The notes under the pieces are model-generated. The model had not been told where the DNA came from, made no database searches, and saw nothing but the letters and a program-made list of their open reading frames with translations. Made by a program: the position numbers and the translations under genes. A DNA stretch of 64,000 nucleotides from Saprospiraceae bacterium (GTDB lineage: Bacteria > Bacteroidota > Bacteroidia > Chitinophagales > Saprospiraceae), in the NCBI GenBank assembly GCA_016720635.1, contig JADKKF010000002.1, positions 276,001 through 340,000 of the forward strand. The letters run 5' to 3'. This document shows positions 19,691 through 29,927 of the stretch, piece by piece; position 1 is the first letter of the stretch, and each line of letters opens with the position of its first letter.

Positions 19691-22600
19691 ATGAAAAAAT
19701 CTTTATTCGAAAAAATCTTTTTATTTTTCATGCTACTCGTCAGTTCCTATGCTTTTGGGCAGGGAACCGTAAAGGGGGTAGTAAAAGGAGGCGATGGTTC
19801 TCCTATTATTGGTGCTAGTGTTGTCATACTTGGATCGGACTTGGGATCGATCACGGATGAGAATGGTGCGTTTGAAATCGGAGGAGTTCCCTCTGGAGAA
19901 CAAACGGTAGAAACTAGTTTTATTGGACTTCAAACCAGTCAAAGAAAAGTTCAGGTTGTAAACGGTGAAACCACCGAATTGGATTTTGATTTGACCAGTT
20001 CAGATGTCTCTCTTAATGAAGTTGTTGTAATTGGATATGGATCGACCTTGAAAAAAGACCTTACGGGTTCGGTTGCTTCCGTTAACTCACGTGAATTCAA
20101 CAAAGGTGTGATTACATCTCCAGACCAATTGATTGCAGGAAAGCTTGCAGGTGTCCAAGTCCAAGGAAATTCAGGGCGCCCAGGAGCAGGATCGACCATT
20201 AGAATCAGAGGCGGAGCATCACTTAATGCAAGCAATGATCCACTAATAGTTATTGATGGTGTTCCTGTGGATAATGATGGCTTGTCAGGGGTTTCTAACC
20301 CTCTGGCTTTGATTAATCCCAACGATATTGAATCGTTTTCAGTTTTGAAAGATGCTTCTGCTGCAGCCATATATGGTGCTAGAGCATCAAATGGTGTTAT
20401 CATCATTACTACAAAAAAAGGATCAGGTAAGACCAAATTTAATTTTTCAACGAATTTGGGAATAAGTAAGATAGCAAGGAAAATGGACGTACTAACTGCG
20501 GATGAGTTCCGAACATTTGTCAAGGAAAAAGAAGATCCAAATAATCCATATTCGCAACTTTTAACTGAAGGATCTGGTACAGATTGGCAAGATCAAATTT
20601 TTCAAACTGCGTTTGCATCTGATAATAATTTTAGCGTGAGCGGTACTGCGCTTTCTATGCCATATAGATTGAGCCTAGGCTACTTAAACCAATCAGGTAT
20701 ATTAAAAACGGATAAACTGAATAGACTTTCTGCTGGAATTAACTTAAATCCGAAATTTTTGGAGGATAATTTAATTTTTGATTTCAATGTCAAATATTCA
20801 ACTTCAAAATCAAATTTTGCGAATCAGGATGCAATTGGTGCGGCTACGAATTTTGATCCTACCAAGCCAGTGAATTCTACAAATAATAGATTTGGTGGAT
20901 ACTGGGAATGGTTAAATCCACAGTCGGTTTCTGGCTTAAAAGCATTGGCTCCGAGAAACCCAGTGGGTCTATTGAATCAAAAAGAAGACCTAGGATATGC
21001 TACCCGAGTATTGGGAAATGTCTCAGCAGAATATAAATTGCCATTCGTTAAAGGGTTGTCAGCAAAAGTTAATTTCGGCTTGGACAATGCCAACGGTTAT
21101 GGCTATGTTACAATAAGTGATAGCGCAGCCTCGAACTATCAACGTTATAAAGACGCTGCAGGAAAATTGCACGGAGGAATCAAGAATCAATATGCTCAAG
21201 ACAAATTGAATTGGTTGATTGATTATACTGTTAAGTATGAAAGAGCCATCAATGATCAATTCAGATTTGATGTATTAGGAGGCTATTCATTCCAAGATTT
21301 TAAGATCAAAAATTATTTCTACGATGACAATACCTTTGATGGAACTGTGGCAAATAAAAGAACATTTGAATTTGATGAGCCGCGAAATACTTTAATCTCA
21401 TATTTCGGTAGAGCTAATTTTGTTTATAGCGAAAGATATTTATTGACCGCTACATTAAGAAGAGATGGTTCTTCGAGATTTAGTGAGGATAACAGATGGG
21501 GATGGTTTCCATCTGTAGCATTTGCATGGAAAATAAAAGAAGAGGGATTTTTGAAAAATTCAAATGCATTCTCTGACTTAAAACTTAGATTGGGTTGGGG
21601 TACAACTGGTCAACAAGATGGCATTGGAAATTACACATATTTACCTAATTATAGTTTGGGTAACTCAACCGCACAATACCAATTTGGATCTAATTTCTTC
21701 CAAGTGTATAGACCTGCTGGGTACAATCCAAATCTTAAATGGGAGCAAACTTCCACTGCCAATCTAGGTATAGACTTTGGAATCCTCGATAACAAGATAA
21801 CAGGGTCATTGGATTTTTACAATAGAAAAACCAAAGACTTGATCAATGTCATTTCTCAATCAGCTGGTATCAATTTTTCTAATAAAATAACGGCGAATGT
21901 CGGTAATATGGAAAATACTGGAGTTGAATTGAATTTGAATACTCAACCGATAACCAACAGTCAATTGACTTGGAACTTAGGATTTAATTTTACCTATAAC
22001 AAAAACAAGATTACTAATTTGACCGCAGTTGAGGATCCAACATATCCTGGAAATCAATTTGGCAATATTTCAGGAGGAACAGGAAATACTGTTTTAATAA
22101 ATTCAGTCAACTATCCTAGAGGTTCCTTCTATGTTTATCAGCAAGTTTACAACGCAGATGGATCACCTGTGGACAATGTTTTGGTTGATCAAAATGGCGA
22201 TAACAGCGTTACTGATAAAGATTTGACAAGGTTTAAAAGCGTAGATCCTAATTATTTGATTGGATTAACAACTTCGGTTTTGTTAAATAACAGACTCAGC
22301 ATTGGAACAACTTTGAGAGGTTCGATAGGAAATTACCTATATAACAACGTTAACTCTGCAACGGGTACAAAGAGAAATATTTTGAATCCTCTTGGTTATC
22401 TTTCAAATGGTTCAGCAGATGTCTTGATAAACAATATGAGTGGAACAGGACAACAATATTTTTTGTCTAATTATTTTGTAGAGAATGCATCATTTTTGAA
22501 AATGGACAATATTTATGTAGGTTACAATTTTGGAAATTTGTTCTCTCAAAAAACCAATTTCAGTGCTTCATTTACAGTTCAGAATGTATTTACTTTGACG

Positions 22601-22699
22601 GAGTACAAAGGGATAGATCCTGAAATAAGCGGTGGAATAGACAACAATTTTTATCCAAGAGCTCGAACCTTTATGTTGGGATTGAGCCTAGATTTTTAA
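19691..22699 (+). CDS. SusC/RagA-family TonB-linked outer-membrane transporter
   Basis: This 1002-residue protein has a signal peptide (about 1-23), a CarboxypepD-regulatory-like domain (about 24-105), EVVVIGYGS before the plug, and the plug motifs GKLAGVQVQGNSGRPG, IRIRGGASLN and ASAAAIYGARASNGVI (about 110-250). A large barrel follows, ending in LGLSLDF. SusC proteins import oligosaccharides captured by a SusD lid. The genes downstream (SusD, SusE-like, two GH13 enzymes, an MFS permease) indicate alpha-glucan or maltodextrin as substrate. It is the first gene of the operon. Confidence 0.95.
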   Translation: MKKSLFEKIFLFFMLLVSSYAFGQGTVKGVVKGGDGSPIIGASVVILGSDLGSITDENGAFEIGGVPSGEQTVETSFIGLQTSQRKVQVVNGETTELDFDLTSSDVSLNEVVVIGYGSTLKKDLTGSVASVNSREFNKGVITSPDQLIAGKLAGVQVQGNSGRPGAGSTIRIRGGASLNASNDPLIVIDGVPVDNDGLSGVSNPLALINPNDIESFSVLKDASAAAIYGARASNGVIIITTKKGSGKTKFNFSTNLGISKIARKMDVLTADEFRTFVKEKEDPNNPYSQLLTEGSGTDWQDQIFQTAFASDNNFSVSGTALSMPYRLSLGYLNQSGILKTDKLNRLSAGINLNPKFLEDNLIFDFNVKYSTSKSNFANQDAIGAATNFDPTKPVNSTNNRFGGYWEWLNPQSVSGLKALAPRNPVGLLNQKEDLGYATRVLGNVSAEYKLPFVKGLSAKVNFGLDNANGYGYVTISDSAASNYQRYKDAAGKLHGGIKNQYAQDKLNWLIDYTVKYERAINDQFRFDVLGGYSFQDFKIKNYFYDDNTFDGTVANKRTFEFDEPRNTLISYFGRANFVYSERYLLTATLRRDGSSRFSEDNRWGWFPSVAFAWKIKEEGFLKNSNAFSDLKLRLGWGTTGQQDGIGNYTYLPNYSLGNSTAQYQFGSNFFQVYRPAGYNPNLKWEQTSTANLGIDFGILDNKITGSLDFYNRKTKDLINVISQSAGINFSNKITANVGNMENTGVELNLNTQPITNSQLTWNLGFNFTYNKNKITNLTAVEDPTYPGNQFGNISGGTGNTVLINSVNYPRGSFYVYQQVYNADGSPVDNVLVDQNGDNSVTDKDLTRFKSVDPNYLIGLTTSVLLNNRLSIGTTLRGSIGNYLYNNVNSATGTKRNILNPLGYLSNGSADVLINNMSGTGQQYFLSNYFVENASFLKMDNIYVGYNFGNLFSQKTNFSASFTVQNVFTLTEYKGIDPEISGGIDNNFYPRARTFMLGLSLDF

Positions 22700-22723
22700 T
22701 AAATAATATAATAATAATTAAAT

Positions 22724-24313
22724 ATGAAAAATATATTTTCAAAATTAAGTCTCGGATTGGCTTTAACCTTGTGGATGAGTGCTTGCTCGGATAGGTTAAA
22801 TCTCACTCCAACAAACGATGTTACCTCTGAGTCTGTATTTAAGTCAGTAGGTGGATATAAACAAGCTTTAGCTAAGGTATATGCAAGCTTTGCTACGACA
22901 GGGAATGCTGGTCCAGCAGGTGCAGGTGATGTACAAGGAATTGACGAGGGTACTTCGGACTTCTTAAGACTCTGGTGGAAAGCACAAGAATTATCTACAG
23001 ACGAAGCCGTAGTTGCTTGGGGCGATGCTGGTATTCAAGATTTTCACAATATGAATTGGTCTTCAGACAATCCGATGTTGACCGGCTTATATTATAGAAG
23101 TTTGTACCAAATTACACTTTGCAATGAATTTATTCGCCAATCAACGGACGATAAATTAAGTTCTAGAGGAATTTCTGGTGCTGATGCAAATCAAATTAAA
23201 GGATTCTCAGAAGAGGCTCGTTTCTTGAGAGCATTTCAGTATTGGGTATTGATGGATTTATTTGGAAATCCTCCATTTGCAACTGAAAATACCGAAATAG
23301 GAGGAGCACCTCCTGCACAGACTTCAAGAGCTGCTTTATTTAGCTATATTGAGTCGGAATTGTTGAGGTTAGAAAACTCGCTTCCAGCACCTAGAGGTAA
23401 CGAGTATGGAAGAGCTGACAAAGCTGCAGCTTGGGCTCTATTGTCAAGACTTTACTTAAATGCGAATGTATATACAGGATCAAGCAAAAATAACGAAGCA
23501 GCTACCTATGCTAAAAAAGTGATAGATGCTGGTTATAGCCTAGAATCAGATTACACAAAATTGATGAGAGCGGACAATCACAAAAATACCAAAGAATTTA
23601 TTTTTACGATAAACTATGATGGACAGAAAACCCAAAACTGGGGTGGCACAACCTTTTTAACACACGCTTCAATCGGTGGTTCTATGAATGCGGCTGATTT
23701 TGGTGTTGATGGTGGTTGGGGTGGAATCAGAACCACTAAGGCATTGGTGAATCAATTCCCATCTCAAACAGGAACTCCAGATGCGAGAAGCCAGTTCCAC
23801 AGTGCGGGTCAAAATCTAGAAATATCTGAATTGACCAAATTTGGAGATGGATTTGGTGTTACTAAATTTAAAAATTTAACAGCTACTGGTGCGGCTGGAT
23901 CTTCTTTAGAATTCGTTGATATCGATTTTCCATTGTTTAGAGCAGGAGAAGCTTATTTGAATTATGCAGAAGCGGTAGTTAGAGGTGCAACAACAGGAGA
24001 TAGATCAACGGCACTTTCTTATATCAATGGCCTAAGAACTAGGGCGTATGGAAATACCAATGGTAATATTGGTGAAGGAGATATGACACTTGACTTTATG
24101 TTGGCAGAAAGAAGCAGAGAATTATACTGGGAAGGTCTAAGACGGACAGATTTAATAAGATTCGATAAGTTTGTTGAAGAGTCTTATCTATGGCCTTGGA
24201 AGGGTGGAGTGAAAGATGGTAAGAGCGTGAGTTCTCATTTAAAGCTTTACCCTTTGCCATCAGCAGATTTGATTGCTAATAGAAATTTGAATCAAAATGC
24301 GGGATATAACTAA
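22724..24313 (+). CDS. SusD/RagB-family nutrient-binding lipoprotein
   Basis: A 529-residue lipoprotein with lipobox cysteine 21 (LWMSACSDRLN); the acidic residue just after the cysteine fits surface export. The N-terminal half has the SusD TPR-like pattern (EEARFLRAFQYWVLMDLFGNPP, near 165-190). The C-terminal half has FRAGEAYLNYAEAVVRG and the usual RSRELYWEGLRRTDLIRFDKF. It forms the extracellular lid over SusC and binds the glycan. It starts 24 bp after susC. Confidence 0.95.
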   Translation: MKNIFSKLSLGLALTLWMSACSDRLNLTPTNDVTSESVFKSVGGYKQALAKVYASFATTGNAGPAGAGDVQGIDEGTSDFLRLWWKAQELSTDEAVVAWGDAGIQDFHNMNWSSDNPMLTGLYYRSLYQITLCNEFIRQSTDDKLSSRGISGADANQIKGFSEEARFLRAFQYWVLMDLFGNPPFATENTEIGGAPPAQTSRAALFSYIESELLRLENSLPAPRGNEYGRADKAAAWALLSRLYLNANVYTGSSKNNEAATYAKKVIDAGYSLESDYTKLMRADNHKNTKEFIFTINYDGQKTQNWGGTTFLTHASIGGSMNAADFGVDGGWGGIRTTKALVNQFPSQTGTPDARSQFHSAGQNLEISELTKFGDGFGVTKFKNLTATGAAGSSLEFVDIDFPLFRAGEAYLNYAEAVVRGATTGDRSTALSYINGLRTRAYGNTNGNIGEGDMTLDFMLAERSRELYWEGLRRTDLIRFDKFVEESYLWPWKGGVKDGKSVSSHLKLYPLPSADLIANRNLNQNAGYN

Positions 24314-24338
24314 TTATAAACGATTTAATTTTAAGAAT

Positions 24339-25655
24339 ATGAAACAATTTAGAATATTATTTATTTTTGCGGTATTGGCATTTGCAGCGATATCTTGTAA
24401 AAAGGATGAGGTTCAAGCCATCCTTAACCAGCCCGTTACCGCTCCAGTACTAAGTCTTGATAAAACGGATGTCGTATTATTGAAAGACAACGCTAACGAC
24501 CAAATATTAAAGGCAAGTTGGACGAAGCCTGTGTATGGCTTTAATGCTGCGCTTTCTTATAAACTTTCTATAAATGTCAAAGATAGTTTGGCTTCAAAAG
24601 CTATCAATATTGATTTGGGTGGTTTTGAATCAGCTAAGAATTTTACACATGCTGACTTAAATAGTAAACTCTTACTATTGGGCTTGGCACCAGAAGTAGT
24701 GGCAGATGTCGAAATGCAGGTAACCTCTTATGTCCAATCGACATTAGTTCCTTCAGCCTCTAATAAAGTTTATCTAAAAGCAACCCCTTACACTACTAGA
24801 GTTGATTTATCTTCAACATGGGGTGTTGTAGGAGGTGCAACTCCTAATGGATGGAACGGCCCAGATATACCGTTTTACAAAGCGAACCAGTCTGGAATAT
24901 TGAAGGCTTGGGCTACTTTGAATGATGGAGAGATAAAGTTTAGAGAAAATAATGATTGGGCCAATAATGTAGGTGATAATGGTGCAGATGGCACTTTTGA
25001 ACCCAATGGGGCTAATATTGCCGTTACAAAAGGGATATATGTTATTACCATGAATCTGAATAACAATACTTATACGATCGTACCTCTTAGCTTTGGACTC
25101 GTTGGCAATGCTACGCCGAATGGTTGGGGTGGTCCTGATGTTCCTATGCAATATAATCCATACGATGACACATGGAATGTTATAGCTAAGCTAACAGCGG
25201 GTGATATGAAATTCAGATTGAATAATGACTGGGGAACAAATTATGGTGATGATGGAGCAAACGGAGTTATGGATTTGAATGGCGCTAATATTGTCATTGC
25301 AAGCGCTGGCACATATATAGTAAAAATGAATCTCACAGATAAATCTTATTCAATAACTCCAGGTAAGATTTTTGGAATAGTTGGAAATGCTACCGCAGGT
25401 GGTTGGGGTGGTCCAGATGCCAAATTTAATTATAATTTCATAAATGGGATTTGGTCTTTGTATAATATTCCTTTAACCGTTGGAGATATAAAGTTTAGAG
25501 CAGATGATGATTGGGCTGTAAACTATGGTTCTGAGGCTGCTGGAAAACTCAAATTAAATGGTGGAAATATACCAATAACTGAGGCGGGTAATTACGATTT
25601 TACTTTAGATTTTAATGACGCAGCTGATCCAAAATTCACTATTAAAAAGAGATAA
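24339..25655 (+). CDS. SusE/SusF-like starch-binding surface lipoprotein
   Basis: A 438-residue lipoprotein with lipobox AISCKKDE (cysteine 20). After an N-terminal SusE-type beta domain (to about 155) come three related modules of about 85-90 residues. These start at GVVGGATPNGW, GLVGNATPNGW and GIVGNATAGGW, and each has a later I/MKFR-x-N/D-x-DW motif. This is the SusE/SusF starch-binding module pattern, with tryptophans suited to stack on glucan. The open frame extends 14 codons upstream into susD, but the ATG at 24339 starts the signal peptide. It is probably a surface-located, non-catalytic binding protein of this locus. Confidence 0.85.
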   Translation: MKQFRILFIFAVLAFAAISCKKDEVQAILNQPVTAPVLSLDKTDVVLLKDNANDQILKASWTKPVYGFNAALSYKLSINVKDSLASKAINIDLGGFESAKNFTHADLNSKLLLLGLAPEVVADVEMQVTSYVQSTLVPSASNKVYLKATPYTTRVDLSSTWGVVGGATPNGWNGPDIPFYKANQSGILKAWATLNDGEIKFRENNDWANNVGDNGADGTFEPNGANIAVTKGIYVITMNLNNNTYTIVPLSFGLVGNATPNGWGGPDVPMQYNPYDDTWNVIAKLTAGDMKFRLNNDWGTNYGDDGANGVMDLNGANIVIASAGTYIVKMNLTDKSYSITPGKIFGIVGNATAGGWGGPDAKFNYNFINGIWSLYNIPLTVGDIKFRADDDWAVNYGSEAAGKLKLNGGNIPITEAGNYDFTLDFNDAADPKFTIKKR

Positions 25656-25681
25656 ACTTTTTTAGATTGAATATAAAATTG

Positions 25682-25719
25682 GCCTATATAATGTAATGTT
25701 GTATAGGCTAATTTTTTTT
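25682..25719 (+). terminator. Intrinsic terminator between the SusE-like gene and the amylase
   Basis: GCCTATA (25682-25688) pairs perfectly with TATAGGC (25702-25708) and is followed by TAATTTTTTTT. It splits the binding/transport genes from the enzyme genes, which may therefore be expressed at a lower level by read-through or from a separate promoter. Confidence 0.75.
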
Positions 25720-25748
25720 GCTATATTGGCTTAAAATACTATAATATT

Positions 25749-28571
25749 ATGCGCTTTTTACTCCTTGTTTCGCTTATACTTAGTTGGGTAAATGTTTGTT
25801 TATGTCAAGTGATATATACGGATAACCCATTTCCCAAGGAAGATCAACCTCTCAATATTTATTTTAATGCTGCATTGGGCAATTTGGGCTTAAAGGGATA
25901 TACTGGGGATATTTATGCTCATACAGGAGTTCTTACTCAAAATAGTACTGGATCTAGTGATTGGAAACATGTGAAAACCTCCTGGGGGCAAAATACTCCA
26001 GAAACAAAATTGGAACGGGTAGATACAGATTTATATAAACTAACGATTCAACCCAGTTCTCGAGATTATTATGGTCTTAATACCGGTGAGACGATTGTCA
26101 AACTTGCATTTGTTTTTCGCAGTGAGGCTCAAGTTAATGGAGCTTGGAAAGAGGGTAAAACAGATACTGGAGGTGATATATTTTTAGAAATGTACAACGA
26201 TGCTCAAGGGTTTCAAGTTGCGTTTGTAAATCCTGAAAAAAGAACATTTTTTTGCACATTAGGGCAAAACTTGAGTATAAAAGTTGCCTCTAGTACCAAT
26301 AGCAATTTATTTATTTATAAAAATAATCAACTTATAGCCAGCCAAAATGGAGTCTCAACCATCAACACCAATGATATTGTCTCAGCCAAGGGAAATTATC
26401 GGTATATGGCGATAGGCGTGGATGTCCAAATGCGTCGGGACACAACTTATTTCCAATGCATTATTCCAGAAGATCCTATCATACAAGATTTTCCAGTACA
26501 AACACCTCTTGGTCTCAGTAGATATGACAACGGAAGTATTCGATTAAGACTGCAAGCACCTCTTAAATCTTCCGTATTCGTAGTTGGAACATTCAATGAT
26601 TATTATTTAGACAATAATTTTCAAATGAAAAAATCCTCCAATGGCGAAGATTTTTGGTTGGAAATAAATGGAATTGCATCTGACAAAAACTATACCTATC
26701 AGTATGTGGTCGATCAAAGTATAACAGTAGCTGATCCCTGCAGTGAACTCATTTTGGACCCCAATAATGATAAGTACATCCCAAGCAGCACGTATAGCAA
26801 TATTCCCATGTACCCAGTGGAAAAAACCACAGGTATCGTTAGTAGCTTTTCGGTAGAATCCAATCCATATCAGTGGTCATCCAATACCTATGCAAAACCA
26901 GAAAAGGCCAAACTCATCATTTACGAGTGTTTGGTTCGAGATTTCAGCAACGCTCGAAGTTTTCAAGCAATCATCGACAGCCTAGGATATTTGAAGAAAT
27001 TAGGGATTAATGCCCTAGAGTTAATGCCAGTCAATGAATTTGAAGGTAATATTTCTTGGGGATACAATCCATCTTTTCACATGGCCATTGATAAATATTA
27101 TGGTTCGATAAATAAATTAAAAGAACTGGTGGATAAATGTCATCAATCCGGCATAGCGGTCATCATGGATGTAGTATTTAATCACGCATTCTCGCAGTCT
27201 CCACTTTGTCAAATGTATTGGGATCAAGCCAATTTCAGGCCCTCAGCCAATAGCCCATATTTTAATACGGTGGCAAAACACCCCTTCAATGTTGGTTATG
27301 ATTTCAACCATGAAAGCAAGTTTACAAAGGCATATATGGATAGAATATTGGCTTATTTGATCACAGAATTCAAGGTAGATGGCTTTAGATTTGATCTTTC
27401 TAAGGGATTTACCCAAGTATATAATACAGATGTAGGATTATGGAGTGCGTATGACGCTAGTAGGATTGCTCTTCTAAAGCGTATGGCTGCAGAAATTAGA
27501 AAAGTTGACCCCAATGTATTTATGATATTAGAGCATTTTGCCGTAAATAGTGAAGAACAAGAATTGTCCAATGAGGGATTCATGCTATGGGGAAATGGCA
27601 ATTATGACTATTTGGAAGGGGCCATGGGATATACATCCAATTTTTCTAATCAAAATTACAAAACAAGGGGCTGGTCTACGCCCAACTTGGTTTCATACAT
27701 GGAGAGTCATGATGAAGAACGAATGGGATATAAACTAAAGAATTTTGGAAATTCCAATGGGGCATATAATACTCGGGTACAGCCTACATTTTCTGATCGG
27801 ATAAATTTAAGTAATTTGTTTTTTTTGTTGATTCCAGGTCCGAAAATGATTTGGCAATTTGGTGAACTTGGTTATGACTATTCGATAAATACTTGTGAAA
27901 ATTTTTCAATCAATACCAGTTGTCGTTTAGATCCCAAGCCCGTTCGATGGGACTTTTATCAGGATGCGAATAGAAGAAAAACGTACCAATTCATTGGTGA
28001 TTTATCCTATTTAAAAAAGACATTCAATACATTTAGCCAATCAGATTTCGATTTTTCATTAAATTCGACCATGAAATATTTTAGGTGGAATGATAGCGAA
28101 ATGAATGCTTTTGCCGTTGGAAATTTTGGAGTTCAAGCAAATTCGATTTCTATTCCTATACAAAAAGTAGGGTGGTGGTATGACTATATTTCTGGCGACA
28201 GCATTGAGATTTTGAATCAAAAAGAGACTTTTAATCTTCAACCTGGGGAATATAAATTGATGTTGGATAAAAGGATCAATCGTCCAAATTTATCTACAAA
28301 TACGAATGAAAACGTAAAATTTAACAATACATGGCGGCTTTTTCCAAATCCAGTAAGCTCAGATATTTTATTTTTGAAAAATTTAGGGAAGGAAATTTCA
28401 GAGGCAGAGGCTGAGATTGTAAATATCAATGGACAGATTATTTGGCGCGATAAACTTGTCTTTTCTGGTCAAACAGCTGAATTGTCCATAGGAAAAATCC
28501 CAGCTGGATTTTATTCTCTCGTCCTAAAAAATAAAGCGGGCTTTTATTATTCAAGTTTTATAAAAATTTAG
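25749..28571 (+). CDS. Extracellular GH13 alpha-amylase with T9SS sorting domain
   Basis: A 940-residue secreted enzyme with a signal peptide (about 1-19). An N-terminal beta domain and a starch-binding CBM48-like domain (about 255-340, VFVVGTFNDYYLDNNF) precede the GH13 barrel. The four conserved regions are present: DVVFNH; GFRFDLSKG with nucleophile D549; LEH with acid/base E595; and ESHDEE with D655. The C-terminal 80 residues (LFPNPVSSD to SSFIKI) form a type A sorting domain. The enzyme is thus exported by T9SS, whereas the classic SusG is a lipoprotein. The domain order resembles branching-enzyme or pullulanase-type members, so cleavage specificity is open. It starts 30 bp after the terminator. 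Confidence 0.9.
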   Translation: MRFLLLVSLILSWVNVCLCQVIYTDNPFPKEDQPLNIYFNAALGNLGLKGYTGDIYAHTGVLTQNSTGSSDWKHVKTSWGQNTPETKLERVDTDLYKLTIQPSSRDYYGLNTGETIVKLAFVFRSEAQVNGAWKEGKTDTGGDIFLEMYNDAQGFQVAFVNPEKRTFFCTLGQNLSIKVASSTNSNLFIYKNNQLIASQNGVSTINTNDIVSAKGNYRYMAIGVDVQMRRDTTYFQCIIPEDPIIQDFPVQTPLGLSRYDNGSIRLRLQAPLKSSVFVVGTFNDYYLDNNFQMKKSSNGEDFWLEINGIASDKNYTYQYVVDQSITVADPCSELILDPNNDKYIPSSTYSNIPMYPVEKTTGIVSSFSVESNPYQWSSNTYAKPEKAKLIIYECLVRDFSNARSFQAIIDSLGYLKKLGINALELMPVNEFEGNISWGYNPSFHMAIDKYYGSINKLKELVDKCHQSGIAVIMDVVFNHAFSQSPLCQMYWDQANFRPSANSPYFNTVAKHPFNVGYDFNHESKFTKAYMDRILAYLITEFKVDGFRFDLSKGFTQVYNTDVGLWSAYDASRIALLKRMAAEIRKVDPNVFMILEHFAVNSEEQELSNEGFMLWGNGNYDYLEGAMGYTSNFSNQNYKTRGWSTPNLVSYMESHDEERMGYKLKNFGNSNGAYNTRVQPTFSDRINLSNLFFLLIPGPKMIWQFGELGYDYSINTCENFSINTSCRLDPKPVRWDFYQDANRRKTYQFIGDLSYLKKTFNTFSQSDFDFSLNSTMKYFRWNDSEMNAFAVGNFGVQANSISIPIQKVGWWYDYISGDSIEILNQKETFNLQPGEYKLMLDKRINRPNLSTNTNENVKFNNTWRLFPNPVSSDILFLKNLGKEISEAEAEIVNINGQIIWRDKLVFSGQTAELSIGKIPAGFYSLVLKNKAGFYYSSFIKI

Positions 28572-28575
28572 TTTA

Positions 28576-29922
28576 GTGAAAAAAATTTATTTTGTTTGTT
28601 TTTTGATTTCAAATATACTTCTGTATGGTCAAAGCAGTATTACTCCTTGGCCCGATTGGGCAAAATCTTCTACTATTTATGAAATAAATATCAGGCAATA
28701 TTCTAAAAAAGGTGATATCAAAAGTGTACAAAAAGATTTACCGAGATTGAAGAATTTGGGTGTAGATATTTTGTGGTTGATGCCCATTCATCCGATAGGA
28801 AAGATTAAGTCTAAAGGGGAATGGGGCAGTCCTTATAGTGTGAAGGATTATCAAGGAGTGCATCCAAAATATGGTACAATAATGGACCTTAAAAACTTCG
28901 TAAATACAGCTCACAAAATGGGGATGAGGGTAATACTTGATTGGGTAGGAAACCACACAGCTTGGGATCATCCTTGGATCAAATCCAATCCAGAGTTTTA
29001 TGTTAAAAGAGGAGATACCATAAGCCATGCAGCTAACAACGATGGCAGTTTGACCGATTGGTACGATGTAGCTGATTTGGATTATGAAAATAGGAATATG
29101 CGTAAAAAGATGATCGATGCCCTTTCATTTTGGGTAAGAGAGGCCAAGATTGATGGCTTTCGCTGCGATGTGGGTGGTATGATGCCAGTAGATTTTTGGA
29201 ATGAAGCAAAGATAGCCCTTGCAAAGATTAATCCCAAGATCTATATGTTGGTCGAATGGGAAGAGGACAGTAAATTGATCGATGAAGGAGGATTTCATAC
29301 GTTGTACGGATGGTCCATGCATTCATTGTCCAAGGAAATCGCTAAAGGAAAAAAAAATGCAACTGATTTCGAAACTTACCTGAATAATCGCAGACTTAAA
29401 TATCCTGCCCAAACGACATTTATGTATTTTACATCAAATCATGATGAAAATACATGGAGTGACATCGCTAGTAAAAGATATGGAAAAGCGGAAGATTTGA
29501 TGAGTGTTTTGACCTTTACAATGGAGGGTGGAATCCCATTGATTTATAATAGTCAAGAAAGTGGTGAAAAGCATAGCCTCAAATTTTTTGATAAGGATGA
29601 AATTAATTGGGGAAACTATGGAAAAACAGATTTTTATAAAAAATTAATTCAACTAAAGCACCAGTATAAACCGCTATGGAATAGTACTTATGGGTCAAAA
29701 ATGGATAGGGTAAATCAAGGCGATGATGTCTATGCTTTCGTTCGGAAAAAAGGAAATCAATCGGTCTGGGTTATCTTGAATTTTTCGGATAAACCACAAG
29801 TTACCACCCTTACAGAAGAAATAAATGGCGCGAAAGATTGGTTTTCGAATACTCCTTTCAACTACTCCTTCGACAAAGAAATAAGTTTGGACCCGTTTGA
29901 ATATAAAGTAATAGTAAAATAA
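28576..29922 (+). CDS. GH13 alpha-amylase family enzyme
   Basis: This 448-residue enzyme starts with a GTG 4 bp after the T9SS amylase stop, so the two are probably co-translated. A short signal peptide (about 1-18) points to the periplasm. Conserved regions: DWVGNH; GFRCDVGGM with nucleophile D198; VEWEE with acid/base E227; and SNHDEN with D290. It is single-domain, without a carbohydrate-binding module or sorting tail. In this setting it would trim imported oligosaccharides to glucose or maltose for the MFS permease. The linkage it cuts is not certain. Confidence 0.9.
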   Translation: MKKIYFVCFLISNILLYGQSSITPWPDWAKSSTIYEINIRQYSKKGDIKSVQKDLPRLKNLGVDILWLMPIHPIGKIKSKGEWGSPYSVKDYQGVHPKYGTIMDLKNFVNTAHKMGMRVILDWVGNHTAWDHPWIKSNPEFYVKRGDTISHAANNDGSLTDWYDVADLDYENRNMRKKMIDALSFWVREAKIDGFRCDVGGMMPVDFWNEAKIALAKINPKIYMLVEWEEDSKLIDEGGFHTLYGWSMHSLSKEIAKGKKNATDFETYLNNRRLKYPAQTTFMYFTSNHDENTWSDIASKRYGKAEDLMSVLTFTMEGGIPLIYNSQESGEKHSLKFFDKDEINWGNYGKTDFYKKLIQLKHQYKPLWNSTYGSKMDRVNQGDDVYAFVRKKGNQSVWVILNFSDKPQVTTLTEEINGAKDWFSNTPFNYSFDKEISLDPFEYKVIVK

Positions 29923-29927
29923 ATAAC